A stretch of 64,000 nucleotides of DNA from Coleophoma eucalyptorum (lineage: Eukaryota; Ascomycota; Leotiomycetes; Helotiales; Dermateaceae), in assembly GCA_026120035.1 (NCBI GenBank), contig JALRME010000004.1:248001-312000 (forward strand), read 5' to 3'. Shown here in pieces: positions 1-11,497 of the stretch. Under the pieces are notes generated by a model. That model had not been told where the DNA came from. It ran no database searches and saw only the letters and a program-made list of their open reading frames with translations. The position numbers and the translations under genes were made by a program. The stretch's first letter is position 1. Each line of letters starts with the position of its first letter.

Positions 1-902
1 AACTCCTCAATGGTACTTCGTGTCTGGCTATCGAGGTGCAAAGTTATCCCGTAACCCTGACTGCGAGCGGCGTCGCTCCAACGCATGACTGGAGCATAAT
101 TACCACCAACTTTGGCGGATCCAGTTCCACGAGGAGCAGCGCGGTCAAAGTCTTCCAGAATCAAACAATCGAGTGATTCAACCCCGTGATAGGAATTTCC
201 AGGAATTGCATAGACGCAAAAGATATATTCGTCAGTTGGACTCAGGGCAAGGCTCGCACTAGAGCCAAACATGACAGGCCTTATGTAGAGCAGTGCCTCC
301 GCTTCGTGTGGCGGTACAAACTCAGCGTTCTTGGATACAACCAAGTTAATACTTTCAAGGAAGACAGACTCAGGTACCGGGGGCATTGAGACGCATGAGC
401 CAGAATGAGACATACGCGTAGCATGAAACTGAGGACGGAAAATATTAATATCATTACTGGGTGACCGGAAAGCTATCAAGGAAAGTTAGCAGGAAAAGGG
501 ATAAAATTAATATGAACTTATAATTGAGCGAGCTCTTGCCTTTCAGTCCTTCATACGCCTGCTGACCTGCCACACTGTTAATTGACTTCCATACACAAAG
601 TCATAGCTGCCATGATTACCATAATTGAGCGCTGGAGCCAACCCATGGATACGCAAAAATGGATCTTCTACAAAGACGGGAGTAGTCCATGCGCCTGTCT
701 TTCTACTATATCTGGCTTCAACGTGCCCGTTAACTAAATTCGATTAGCGAAAATTCAGCGGCATGAAAAAGAACATGCAGACCTTCGGTGACTGCAACAC
801 CAAGTTTCTTCCAGTCTCCATAGCATTTGTTAGCTTGTACGTGAATTTTTTTACAATCGTGACTTTACCAATAGACTCAGTTGGTGGTGGCGGGAATGAC
901 AT
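1..902 (-). CDS. branched-chain aminotransferase-like protein (PLP fold type IV), C-terminus outside window
   Basis: PLP-dependent transaminase interconverting branched-chain amino acids and 2-oxo acids with glutamate. Five exons read on the minus strand: 902-869, 815-783, 733-620, 566-540 and 472 to the edge. The start [13 protein letters not shown], then [42 protein letters not shown] and [13 protein letters not shown] (PLP-binding Lys near base 110) match the fungal ToxF-like branch of BCATs. The fourth intron (539-473) starts with GC after AAAG and ends in AG, a GC-AG intron; the others are GT-AG. About 225 residues are present, and the last third lies beyond base 1. It is transcribed in the same direction as the FAS alpha gene, about 770 bp downstream of that gene's stop. 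Role in the cluster (supply or recycling of Leu/Val-type or non-standard branched amino acids) is inference; a housekeeping paralogue is possible. Confidence 0.88.
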
Positions 903-1673
903 TGCTCAATAACCTTCAGCTGGCTTAGTGGGTGATTTTATGTATCGACTTGCATAAGTTACTCAAGTATGCCTTGAGTTCGTTATTATCGAACTCGCCA
1001 TACTGTGCAGGAGAGAGCCTCTCCCTATATGTCTATGGAAACTTGTTATGTAAGCAACCCGGATTTCTGATAGTGAGCTTGCCCTCTAAATTGTACATTT
1101 GTTGTACGGCTTGGGGCTTACGGTTACAGTATCTTTCAGCTATCACCCCGCATCATTCCGCACAAATAAGCGGGGCGCTGCTACAGTACATGTATGTGTA
1201 ATCTGGTTCGCTGCATAGCTGTGCCACACCTGAGTCAGAAACATAGTCACTCCCTTGCAAGCATCAAGTTAGGTTTCACCAAAAGCCTCAGCCTCGTACA
1301 ATTGTGGTTGCAGAAGCAACCACTTTCAAGACATATAGGATTGAATAGTCACCCTCGATACCGCTCGTAAGAATTATCAATTTCTCTGTTGGTTATTGGG
1401 GTGTTGTTAAAATGGCATTGATTAATTTTTGATTTATATTCGAATTTTGTTCAATTAATGCCACATACTTCTATATATTGGTCCAAAGGAGTACCGTATA
1501 ACCCCCTATTGGATGCGAATCCATTTACACCTGACCTTCGTGATCTTAATTAGTGCCCTAATCAATTTTAATGTTATTAAGCTTAAAAGAAATCTATATC
1601 CCCAGTCCCAGACCAAAATATACTAAAATTATAACCCGTTTGATTGTTGTCAGTGACGTAACAAACTCCTACA
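903..1673. other. intergenic, upstream of aminotransferase
   Basis: No gene seen. The stretch holds the 5' flank of the aminotransferase and the 3' flank of FAS alpha. Bases 1380-1670 are strongly AT-rich. A GCN4/AP-1 type heptamer lies at 1231-1237. Confidence 0.6.
1231..1237. promoter_or_regulatory. TGAGTCA, GCN4/AP-1 type site
   Basis: Exact core site for Gcn4/CpcA-type bZIP proteins, 329 bp upstream of the aminotransferase start. Amino acid biosynthesis genes often carry such sites. A single heptamer can occur by chance. Confidence 0.35.
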
Positions 1674-4600
1674 TTAAAAACTGTAACTCCCGTCATTGTT
1701 TTCCGTTAATCTTGCATGCCAGTCTGTTAGCACGCTGAGCTCTTGCTCGGATGTATAAGGCGCATGGTCTTTGGAAACGAAGATGGTATTATTCAGTAAG
1801 GCATCGTGGAAGTGCCGATAGGCGTGTTGTTGCCTGTCTAAATTCCTTTTCTGGTACTCCATATATTTGTCTTCCTCGAGGGTTGCAAAGAAGTACCGAG
1901 GGTGAACACCGATGGCTTGAGCTCCTTTCTGTCCAAACCCAAAAGAGGTTACTGAAAACGCATCCACTCCATCCGTCTGTATTCCATTCATAGGGAAGGT
2001 CACATTAGAAAACTCTCGTAGTGCGTTGTCAATGTTATCTGCATTGAGATTCCCCGGAACAAATCCAGTCTCAAAGATCTGAAGGCAGCCGTTGAGCATC
2101 CAAGCCCCAGCGGCGCCTTTTGAATGACCCGTCAAATACTTCTGGAAAACTCCAAGAACTGGATTTCCAGGGGTGCGACCTAATTGTTGTAGTTGTGTAT
2201 GGATAACTCTCGTCTCGCTTTCATCATTCTTCTTGGTTGAAGTTCCATGGAATGACGCTACTCCGATATCGTCCACGGACAGTCCCCATACAGATAGAGC
2301 ACCTCGTAGCGGCGAGATGCGGGTATCACCTTTCCAAAACTGGCTTCCATAAGTGTTCACGGCTGACGCGAGGTCACGACTTGCTTCTAGTTTTATTTGG
2401 GCTCTACGAGCCTCAACATATTGTGTGAGGCCATCGTCAACGTCCGGGAAGAGCTTAGAAATTCTGGCGACATCTTCATCGAGATATGCCAGCTCAGTTT
2501 CCATGATTTTTGGGATCTGTGATTTTCGAAGATTCAATGCCCTCCTACGATATGTCAGGTCCAGCATTGGAGATGGAAAGAGGCTGGGAGATTCCCGTGC
2601 TACTGTAGCAATTCCCACCCCAGGGGCTGGCATTGAACGTCCGATTTTGTCACTTGCAAGCTCTGCTAGTGCTATTATTCCTCGTATCTGCAGTCCCATC
2701 TCCAGTGCAAGCTTTGCAGTGGTGAGGATCTGGACACCACATCCCTGAGATTCTACAAAGCCGTTTCTTGTAGAAGTAGTCGGACGTGACATTTCCTTGG
2801 GAGTTCTCCCTGATGCATATTCATTTTCGACATTAACTGTTGCTTTCATATTGGCAAATTCGTCTGCGGGGTTAGGATGGAGGTCGTCAACACCTCCTAC
2901 TAGACACATCTTTGCTTTGCCAGCCAAAATTGTCTCGTATCCGCTTTCAAGGGATTCCAAACTTGTTGCACATGCTCCCACTGGGGTTTTGATAGGCCCT
3001 GATGCAGAGAGAAGAAGCATATTTACCCATGCACTTGGTGCGTTAATAAATGCCTCCTGTAGGATATCATTCGACACATGTTGGTCTTGCTGACGCTGGT
3101 GGAAAACCTTTTTGACCGCTCGAAGACCGCCCATACCTGATCCGATACAATTGGCAATCTCAGAGACATGAAGATATTTGTATAGTTCAAAAGAGTCTGT
3201 GATGCCAGCTGAGTACAAGGCTTCGACAGTACAAACAAGCACATATAGTGTAGTAGGGTCAACCTGTGATATGATGTCTTCTGGTATGCCATATCGTGCG
3301 GGGTCCCAGCCAGTCGGCAGTTGACTTGCCACTCTCCTGTCAGTATGAGGCGCCCTGGGAACTCGAATAGTTGCTCCCTTTTTAAACCTGGCTTCATATT
3401 CACGAGGCGATCGCTCAGCTATGTCCACCTTGTCACCGTGAACCGACTGAAAAGCATCGGCCACTTCTTTCGTAACTTCAAATGGTGCCAGATCGACCTG
3501 TATTACAACTTCTTGAAAGATCTGGTGATCGGCTTCCACCTCCCAAGGGCGAATTCCACAATTTTCTAGTATCTGATCCTGATACTTTTTGTAAATTTCA
3601 GTATCGGAAACGGGATGCTTCGTCGCTGAATCGACCCAGCCACAATAAAGCAGGCCATTCAACATCCCGTTGTGATTTTTGATCAGCCCCATAATCCAAG
3701 CCAATTCAACGCAACCCTCAAGTGATAAGGTGCCTTCGCCAGCTTCTACGTCCCATCTAGTACGAGAGCTACCATATGGGCCGACTTCTGAAAACCCGAC
3801 AACAACGACTACCTTTTCCGGGTCCACCATCCCATGCAGGGACTGACATAATGGCGCGATTTTACTCTTATAATCGATAGGCTTTTGACTCCCAATGAGT
3901 ATATTTGCACGAGGCTCTATCACTGGCGTACTAATGCTATGGACTGTCTGGCCCAAAACACATGCCTCATCCTTCAGTGAATCTAGATAAGCAGCGTGGC
4001 GCTCATCGCTAAGATTGTTCATATTTGTCCTGATCTCTTTCATAATTCCCACGAGGTTGTCAACTTCATCCAGTCCGCCGCTGAAATTTGCTAGGATAGG
4101 TTGTTGTTCACTAAACTGTTGCATCTTTGGCGTCAGAAGCGCGCAGAGACAGAAGGCTATTTCATCGCGGGAGAAAGTGCGCATGCCACGGCTCTCAATA
4201 CCATTGGCGAGTAAATCATTGTCGTTCATAAGACCAGTGCCTCGAGTCCACCCAATCACTACTCCACATACGGAGAGAAAGTCTCCCCAGCTTTCAGAGT
4301 GCCATTTATCGAACAGCGATTCCAGAGCAAGTTTCGACTCAGCATAGAGGCCATCGCCTCCAAAGCTGCCATGGTTTGGAGATAGAGGAAGGATGACTTG
4401 TGCTGGTCGAGTTCTTATTCCTCGCAACTGTTTCTGGGCCTTAACTGCTCCCATGAGACGCAACGTATTTGTGAGCATGATTCTATGTGCAACCTCGGAT
4501 TTAGAATCAATCCCGTCTACTTCACGACCATTTTCAGATATTGCAGCGAAAGGAATGATGCAGTCCAGATCCCATCCGAGGCCATTCTTAGAATCATAAA

Positions 4601-6784
4601 TGTAAGAAACCAGGGTCTCGACATCCTTCTGACTTCCTTGGTTAAAGGGAGCCACAAATAATTCTGATCCTCGGGCTCCGTGTGTCCTATAGATGTTCTG
4701 ATACTCCTGGAGCACAGAATGTGAGTATGAGCTTGTTGTAACAAGAACTTTGGCGCCTCCACTGAGCAGACTTTGGAGAATTGCACTTCCTATGGATCCA
4801 ATTCCTGCACCAGTAAGAAGCACTGTTTTCCTCAATTCGAATCCATGCTTTGTTCCGAGATGCAACTGATCCAAAAATTCGCCTGTCACAGATGCGTCAT
4901 AATTTGGTGACCGAGGGCCTTTCGTACCTATATGCACAAAACGAGGCTTTTTTTCTGCGTAGGAACTTGTAATTATAGATTGATTATTTGACACAGGAGA
5001 CTTTGAGGCTGCATACGACTTGGGCAGCCCAACCAAGATGTTGACAAAGTTATGGCCCAGATCTGTTGACTCTCTCGGTACCTCGGTATAGCTGATACCA
5101 CCTTTCGAATCGATAACAGTCAATGGGGCCATGAGTACTGGTGGTCCAACAGTCGGGTTTTTGGTAAGGCTTTTCTCGCAGGCGTGGATAAGCCCATCTA
5201 GGATGTGGTCAAGATTTTCGTTCTGATGCTTGACTGTTTTCTTCTTAAAGTATCTCATTATACGGACGACGTCAGGGTCGGACTTATTCACGAGATCCCT
5301 AAAGCCATTTTGCGCCTCATCTATGGTAATCTGTCCTGCAAATATGCCATAAATTTTGCTTAAAAAACTTTGTTGTGACCAATTCCAGTACGAATCATAT
5401 TGCCTTATCTTAGCAGGGTTGAACACAGCACGTATTCCTGATGAGTATGTCTCGTCATGTTCGGTGGTCCAATCATCAAGTTTTTTCTGGAGCTCGAGGG
5501 ACTGGCTTTTAAACTTGGCCACAATTTTCAGAGAGTCTGATAAGTCAACCCCAAGCTGCTCGGCGTGAAACTGGAGGTTCTGTTTTGACCAAGATGTCTG
5601 TGTTGCTTGAAGGGCCTCGAATTGCTCCGGGCTGAGAGATTCCACATGAGAATTTCCATTCTGATTTGAATTTGTGAGAACTTCTAGAGAAAGATTTTCA
5701 CTTGCTGCATAGCTCTTTGTGACTTCATCGAGAAATGATTTGCTGTTCTCTACGGAACTGAGGCGAGCGGCTGGCTGGGTAAGCACTGCCGCCAGCAAAA
5801 CCCCATCTTGGCGACCAATTCCTAAGCCCCAGTGACTTGAAAGATAGGTCCTGGCAGCAGTATTTCGAAGATCTACTGGGAAGATATTCGTCATCATGCG
5901 GCTGATCAAGGCGCGCGTAACATATCCAAGTTGACCAGTAAAGGTGGGAGCAAAGGTGGCAGCCAACTCTTCCAGAGACATGTTTTCCGGGTCTTCGGGT
6001 ATGGATCCAAATTCCTTGTTCAAATCTCCAATAATTTCATTTTGAAGTGTGGACCTGCCTAACTGCTCTGTTAGTTGAAATCAGCGAATCTGACATTATT
6101 ATCACCCACCACCTGTAATGCTTTTTATGGTTGCTGATGATGGAAATAATGTAACTTCTTTTCTGCGCAGCTTTGCAGATATTAAAGTATGAATTATTGT
6201 GGCTGCGGTGAGTGGCACATCGGGAGCGAGAACTCTAGTCGTAGACAATTCCGGAGGGGCAATATTTTCAATTGATAATGCGGAACTAGTTTGCTTCATT
6301 TGAAAATGAATATCATTCTGAGTCTTCGCCTGAATAACTGAGTTTGGATTTGAGCCACTTGCGATTTCTCCTGTTATCAACTCAGAACCATGTTGAATTT
6401 CACGGTAGTAGATATTGTCAAAGTCGTTCTTCAGTGTGAGCAACTGCCGGGTAATTGCATTTGCCGCATCATATGTGTCGTACTTCATCCCAATTGTCTG
6501 CTTAAACATATTTATCAAAGTTAAACCAGGTCCAATCTCGATAATCCTTTCGACCTTATAGTCTCGTAGAATAACATCTTGAGTTTCGGTCCTTTTCAGT
6601 CGACATTAGCTCGGGCATCTGGAGGTCGAAGTGTTTCAAACAGACCATTTTACTGGAAAGCAGAATTGATGGCTATCTTGTCAATTAGCTTGGGTCTTTG
6701 TTTTTCGTGGAGATTTCAATTTCCATACGCCAGCAGTTCTATCAGCAATATATGAGCCAACTCTTGCTCAACGTCTGGAGACAT
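1674..6784 (-). CDS. fatty acid synthase alpha subunit lacking the PPT domain (secondary-metabolism type)
   Basis: Makes the acyl chain together with a FAS beta subunit. Exons 6784-6729, 6672-6646, 6591-6106 and 6054-1674 give 4950 nt, 1649 residues. The start MSPDVEQELAHILLIELLA is the usual Fas2 N-terminus, followed by FPVKW and TETQDV. The ACP segment ends SITGGG-ST; the phosphopantetheine Ser (about residue 191) follows directly after the codon split by intron 3 (6105-6055). The ketoreductase Rossmann motif TGAGIGSIG is near residue 600. The ketosynthase has the Cys in TPVGACATS (about 1219) and His in FHGTST and TGHSKGA (about 1500). After GQKGAQAIGVHPRYF and NNTIFVSK the protein ends within about 30 residues, where yeast Fas2 continues into about 200 residues of phosphopantetheine transferase. 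The stop is clean, and the length resembles AflA/StcJ-type pathway synthases. No beta subunit is in the window. A dedicated lipid-supply role for the NRPS is inferred from context. Confidence 0.95.
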
Positions 6785-8419
6785 ATTCTGTGTATGTCGT
6801 TGTTGTCCCACACCTCACTTAGAGTTGTGGCATTGTTCACTCACCCTTCCGAGCCATATTCGCTGGCCTGAAAATCTGCGGTTGGAATTAGTGCATGTTA
6901 GCAAAATGGAGATTCTTAGCATTCCGCATGTCAGAATTTAGGAATCTGGGGCTTTGTTTGTTTCAGTGACAAGCAGAGAAGATACATGATAGATTCACTG
7001 GCTGATGTCATCACGATTCCATATAACAAGGCGTGCGCAGGGTGAACTAGCGGGGGCGGCAGTACGTACAATATGCCACAGAAATAAATACACGTAAGCA
7101 TATTATGGAATTATAGAAACTTCCCACCTTCAAGTATTATGAAACTACCTGGCCGTCTGCCCTTGCTTTGGCGCTTAATTGAACATCATACTTTACAGAT
7201 TACAGTTTTCTTGGTAAATGATGCACAATTCATAGATCATGCGATCATACAACAAAATATATAAGCTGTTTGGGTTTAAAAACAGTCTAACAATACTACT
7301 AATGTGCAACACTAATTCTCCTTACATCAGAAAATTTAGGCCTGAATAAAATTTAGATATTAATAAAGTTCTTATACACTGCGCGGGTGGCTTCGCCTCG
7401 TATTACCCACCCGTCTGATCTTGGAGCTGTGCCGCTTCCTCCTGTTTTGGTGATGAAAGTCAGACGCGCACTGACGGAAGTTTAATCAGAAAATGGCGCT
7501 TGTTCTTAGTAAGTCACTGGTTCCCGTCTTCATGCCAAGGATCATTTCTGTTTTCTCTAATTATTATCGTCGTACTCACGCGGAATGTATGACTTGCCCT
7601 TTTTAGTGATGTTTGCTACCACGCCTATATTCCTATCTTACTAACATCCATATAGTGGATTCATGTACCTTCCTAGTCTAGCAGCCATTGTGCACATGGG
7701 GAGTACGGAGCCATCCGTACGCGCCTGTGCGTGTAACAATCGAAGGCCTTTGCGGGCATGCTATTGACGATCATCTTCGCTAAGGTTTTGGATCTATACA
7801 AGTCTATTAGTCCGGTCAAGAATGAGTTCTTTTCCATATGCTAAACTCATGGGTTTGCCATATTGTTAACCATCAATCAGAAGACAAAGTGTCAAGCTAT
7901 TTAGTTGTAGTCATACTGACATGAATCAGCTGACATTGAAAATTTGTAGAAGGATTAAGTGGATTCTAAATATCAAGAGTATGTTGGAACTCGGATTGTT
8001 TAATGTATATGATGGCTGTATGATTCTTCTATCTACAATGGAAATTTCTAGTGCACCAAATTGATATGCTTTCGTATAAATCGAAAATACTCATCTAGTC
8101 AAATAGTAATGGAACATTTGCACGGCGGACACAGATTTTCACGTAGAATTTATGGACGAATTTGAAATCAATTTCGTTTGTAAGTATTTCTCAAGATGTA
8201 AATTTCTTTCACCTTATCTTAGTCTTATATGATTGAAGCTGTATTTTAGCAATTTAAATACTAAACACCTCAAAAATTAACTTCTAAACTGAAACCAAAT
8301 GATAGAACTTTTGGATATCGTGAAAATCCAAAACTATCATGTTTGAAGATTAAGTTTTAAAGACTGCCTATTCTGCTCTTTTAAAGCAGTTGCCCAGCCC
8401 ATTAACCAGTAATTTATAT
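6785..8419. other. intergenic, FAS alpha promoter side
   Basis: No gene seen on either strand. Mostly AT-rich with frequent stops. Includes two Yap-type heptamers (7506-7512 and 7638-7644) about 720-860 bp upstream of the FAS alpha start. Confidence 0.55.
7506..7512. promoter_or_regulatory. TTAGTAA, Yap-type bZIP site
   Basis: Matches the Yap1 response element TTAGTAA and runs on into GTCA, so the whole reads TTAGTAAGTCA, close to the palindrome found before the NRPS at 29031. It lies 722 bp upstream of FAS alpha. A second variant, TTACTAA, is at 7638-7644. Confidence 0.3.
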
Positions 8420-9522
8420 TCAATACGCTGTTTGCAACCTTCTCTTATGATATTCTATGGCAGTCATGTCCTCATACTTGGATCCTTCAGCGCATTGAGC
8501 TACTGGACCAACTGATACATGTCGGTCCGCTTTGCAAAAATAAGCGATGCTGAATCGCTGTGGAATCACACCTTCCTCTACGTTGCGCATCTCTCGTGGG
8601 ATGGATACTTGGTGGAGGCCAGCGGGTAGACAATCATTGGTCCAGCGCTGCATGGTCTCGCTGATGTTGACAATCATCTCAGACGAGCTCGATGATTGCA
8701 CGGGGATGAAGTCGCCGCCTTGGTTGGAGCGATCCTCAACCTCCAACCCACCCACCCTTGATTCAACCAGCAGCGTGATTACTCCTAGGTCGAAGTGCGG
8801 CCAGATGCGACTCACACTACCTTCGCGGAGGGTCCCCAACGAGATGGCAGGATAATGGTTGAGACGAAACTCACTGGCATTGTTTTCATGCGTGCAGCGG
8901 TTCAGGAAGGTACCAGCAGGGAATTGCATGGCTTCTTCTAAAGCTTGGAGGATGTCCAAGCTGGCACGCTCCAACATACCGAAGTACATCTCCATGAACT
9001 CCCGGAAGCCGGGAAGGACAGACTCAGGCAACCACTGATTAGGAAACTCCTTATCGTTTGGGGCGCCACAGTCCCAATGTTCCTATCTATTTTAAGCGCA
9101 AAAGACTTTGATGCGGGTGGAATTCTGGTTTTACCCTTGCGTCCTTTAGATCTTCCCTCACTTTTAAACCAATCTTTCTCCCATATAGCGTTGATGTCTT
9201 TTCAACCCCAACGGCACTGTAACCACGTTGTGGATTGCCGTCGCGAACATTGTCTATCTTAAACTTCTCCTCCGCAGACAAGGAAAAGAACTTTTCTGCC
9301 TGTATCGTATCTCGGTTACTTCTGAACAGTAATATCGCATAATGCATAACTTACCCATTTGAAAGCTTCTTGCACAATTTCGTCTGGGATACCGTGGTCG
9401 AGGAGCCGCACAAATCCATGGTCTGTAAGACTCTTGAAAAGATCATTTACATACTTGCGGCGGCTTGCAGCATCATCATGGAAGTACGATGCTCGAAGGA
9501 GAGGGATACTCATGGCAACCAA
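8420..9522 (-). CDS. 2-oxoglutarate/Fe(II) oxygenase, isopenicillin N synthase-like
   Basis: Non-heme iron oxygenase using 2-oxoglutarate and O2. Exons 9522-9355, 9299-9135 and 9082-8420 give 331 residues. The DIOX N-terminal region has DHGFVRLLDHGIPDEIV. The jelly-roll core has the first two metal ligands in WPHFDLG (HxD), the distal His in AGLHQVS, and the 2OG-binding Arg/Ser in RFSIAYF, so the active site looks intact. ATG at 9522 is used; Met at 9513 is an alternative. It is divergent from the P5CR-like gene across 650 bp. In echinocandin-type clusters a related enzyme (EcdK/GloC) oxidises leucine at C5; the product cyclises and a P5CR-type reductase finishes 4-methylproline. The neighbour here suggests the same job, but hydroxylation of another residue or of the finished peptide is equally compatible with the fold. 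Confidence 0.92.
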
Positions 9523-10172
9523 AGCGTCAATGACGGTGCAGCTGTGTTGAATAGGGATCTAAAAATTGGATGTAATTTCTGTTCCTCGTCTGAAGGAATG
9601 TGATCAACACCCGAGCTTTTGTTTGACTTGGTTCTGTACAGCTTCATATTTTTCGGCATAATACCTCGCTACAGTTATCTGTCCGGTTTCGGTGTGTATG
9701 TTACAGGATGGCCGGGGAGGTGAGAACCTGCGTGAGACTTTTCATCTGCTATTACTCGCTCTTACTCGTCGGAGACTTTTTAGTCATGCTGTAGCCCTAC
9801 CTCATCTTTCCCGATCCTCACCTAAGAGCGGCCCTGTTTCGCCATCCCGTTCCAGTCTTCTCCATAAGCGATGTCGCAAAGTCAGGTCGTTCTTGTAGTT
9901 TAGCGTAATGGCCGTATGACTACAACTGCGCAGAAGCATCCCTTTCCATCTACATCTATGGCCCAAGGACGAAGATAGGTGGAGATTCGAGACAAGCGAG
10001 GAAGGGAGGAAACAAATATGTAGTGATAATAATTCGTGCGCTTGGAGAAGATGGCACGTGGCCGTGGCTTAGCCGTTGGAAAACAAGCAAAACGGGGGGA
10101 GAGAAAGGATCACGTAGGAAGCATCGCTTTTCAGAAATGACCACCTCGCGAGAGAAGCCATCACCCCACGCA
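9523..10172. promoter_or_regulatory. divergent promoter region, 2OG oxygenase / P5CR-like gene
   Basis: The two starts face away from each other over 650 bp, so a shared promoter is likely. A Yap-type site TTAGTCA (complement TGACTAA) is at 9780-9786, 258 bp from one start and 387 bp from the other. No coding sequence seen. Confidence 0.5.
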
Positions 10173-11172
10173 ATGAATAGCGACGCATCCATCACGATCC
10201 TCGGATGCGGGAAGTACCTGCACGTCACTAGAAGCACAGGTTTGACTGACTGAAGCAATGGGAAGGACTTCTTGGAACTGCCCTACTTACGGGTCTCGTG
10301 ACTTCGGCCGAGGCAGGATTCCCTCACATCACCAGAGATGTTGTTGAATCTTTGCCCAAACGCTTTATCGCCTGCGTCCAACGGAGGGAGAGCGCGGAAA
10401 AACTGACTCAGGTCTTCTCTGCTCAGTCCATGCCCAAGAAGAATGTCACTATCCTTGTCGCCGATAACTTACGCGGTATTCAGATGGCCTCGACGATCAT
10501 CTTCGCATTTCCTCCCAGTAGCATTCGCAGCGTCCTGAGCAACCCCGACGTTGCAGCTGCGCTAAGAAGTAAGCTTATCATCAGCATGGTGGGTGGAGTG
10601 AGCACGGCACAAATAGAGGACATTCTTCGTGAGAGCTTGGCACGGCCGGCATCTACGGGATTTGGGGAGAGTGAGAGTTGCTACCACATCGTGCAAGCGA
10701 TCGGTAATATTGCAGCGTCGATAGGACGATCGATGACGGTCATCAATGAAGTTTCATCATCTACACCTCCACCATTACTCTTGCATGCCAAACATATTCT
10801 TCGTCAGCTCGGCGATATTGCACATGTTCCCTTGCCACAGAAGCACATCAGCACAGCGCTTTGCGGCTCGGGCATACGGCTTACTTTGCTGTCATGGTGG
10901 AAGCCATGATTGATGGCGCCGTCTCTCTGGGGTTGCCTCGAGAACAGGCACAGATATTGGCAGCACAGACTATGAAAGGTACAGCAGATCTGGTCCTGAG
11001 TGGCCACCATCCGGCCTACATCCGTGACCAGGTGTCGACCCCAGGTGGTTCGACCATGACTGGTCTTTTGGCTTTTGAAGAAGGTTGCGGAAGAGCCACA
11101 ATCAGTAACACGTTACGGGCTTCAGCCTCAGCGGCATACCGTGCGCCTGGTAAGCATGGAAATAGCTTATAA
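10173..11172 (+). pseudogene. pyrroline-5-carboxylate reductase-like gene with a frameshift
   Basis: P5CR family: NAD(P)H reduction of a 1-pyrroline-5-carboxylate to a proline. Exon 1 begins MNSDASITILGCG, the dinucleotide-binding loop. After an intron the protein continues LLGTALLTGLVTSAEAG, RFIACVQRRESAEKL, and on to the C-terminal domain STALCGSG. There the frame breaks near 10871-10874: the expected continuation HTAYFAVMVEAMIDGA, with LPREQAQILAAQTM and STPGGSTMTGLL, is in the next frame up to the stop at 11172. One missing base explains it. The first intron is also awkward: the best donor GTACCT (10214) does not join in frame with any AG acceptor, while the poorer GTCACT at 10224 does. 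So the gene is damaged, or carries sequence errors. Context with the 2OG oxygenase suggests a methylproline role. Confidence 0.75.
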
Positions 11173-11339
11173 GAGACCCCGTGTCTTGTGTTTGAGTGAA
11201 AAAAGCAAGTTTAGTTCGATAGCACTATTTTTTATTTCAAGTAGCAAGAGAAGACAGTAGTAGGCTGTTTTATTATATCAATTTCGCTCTCGGCTCGCAC
11301 TGAATATGATGGCTTTTTGGTACATTTGAACTTCAACAA
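11173..11339. other. short spacer before tRNA-Trp
   Basis: Non-coding, AT-rich spacer between the P5CR-like gene and the tRNA. It probably holds the 3' end of the former. Confidence 0.5.
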
Positions 11340-11480
11340 GGACCGCTGGCGCAACGGTAGCGCGTTCGACTCCAGCTCAGGAGCTCAATCGAAAGGTTAT
11401 CCGGTAAGGACTCCTGCATCTAAATCATTCAAATCATCTTATACTAACATACAACCTCAGTTCAAATCGGGTGTGGTTCA
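11340..11480 (+). tRNA. tRNA-Trp (anticodon CCA) with an anticodon-loop intron and a GT-AG intron in the T arm
   Basis: Folded by hand. Acceptor GGACCGC pairs with GTGGTTC (two G-U), discriminator A at 11480. D stem GCGC/GCGC with loop AACGGTA. Anticodon stem TTCGA/TCGAA with loop CTCCAG...A; anticodon CCA at 11372-11374. A 12-nt intron (11376-11387) sits after position 37, the canonical place. The T stem ATCCG/CGGGT and loop TTCAAAT form only if 11404-11460 is removed. This 57-nt insert begins GTAAGG, contains TACTAAC and ends CCTCAG, that is, it has every mark of a spliceosomal intron and lies exactly between positions 53 and 54. The B box spans the junction, but AGTTCAAATCG at the intron's end nearly rebuilds it. 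A run of seven T follows at 11498. The arms match yeast tRNA-Trp well. Confidence 0.85.
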
Positions 11481-11497
11481 ATCCCTCTCATACCGTC

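Noticed and set aside
6102..6518. A separate small gene upstream of FAS alpha
   Set aside because: It is the third exon, encoding the N-terminal region and ACP; GT-AG joins on both sides give one frame of 1649 residues.
1674..6784. The ketosynthase as part of a polyketide synthase
   Set aside because: N-terminus, ACP, KR and KS order and motifs are those of fungal FAS alpha; no AT or DH domain.
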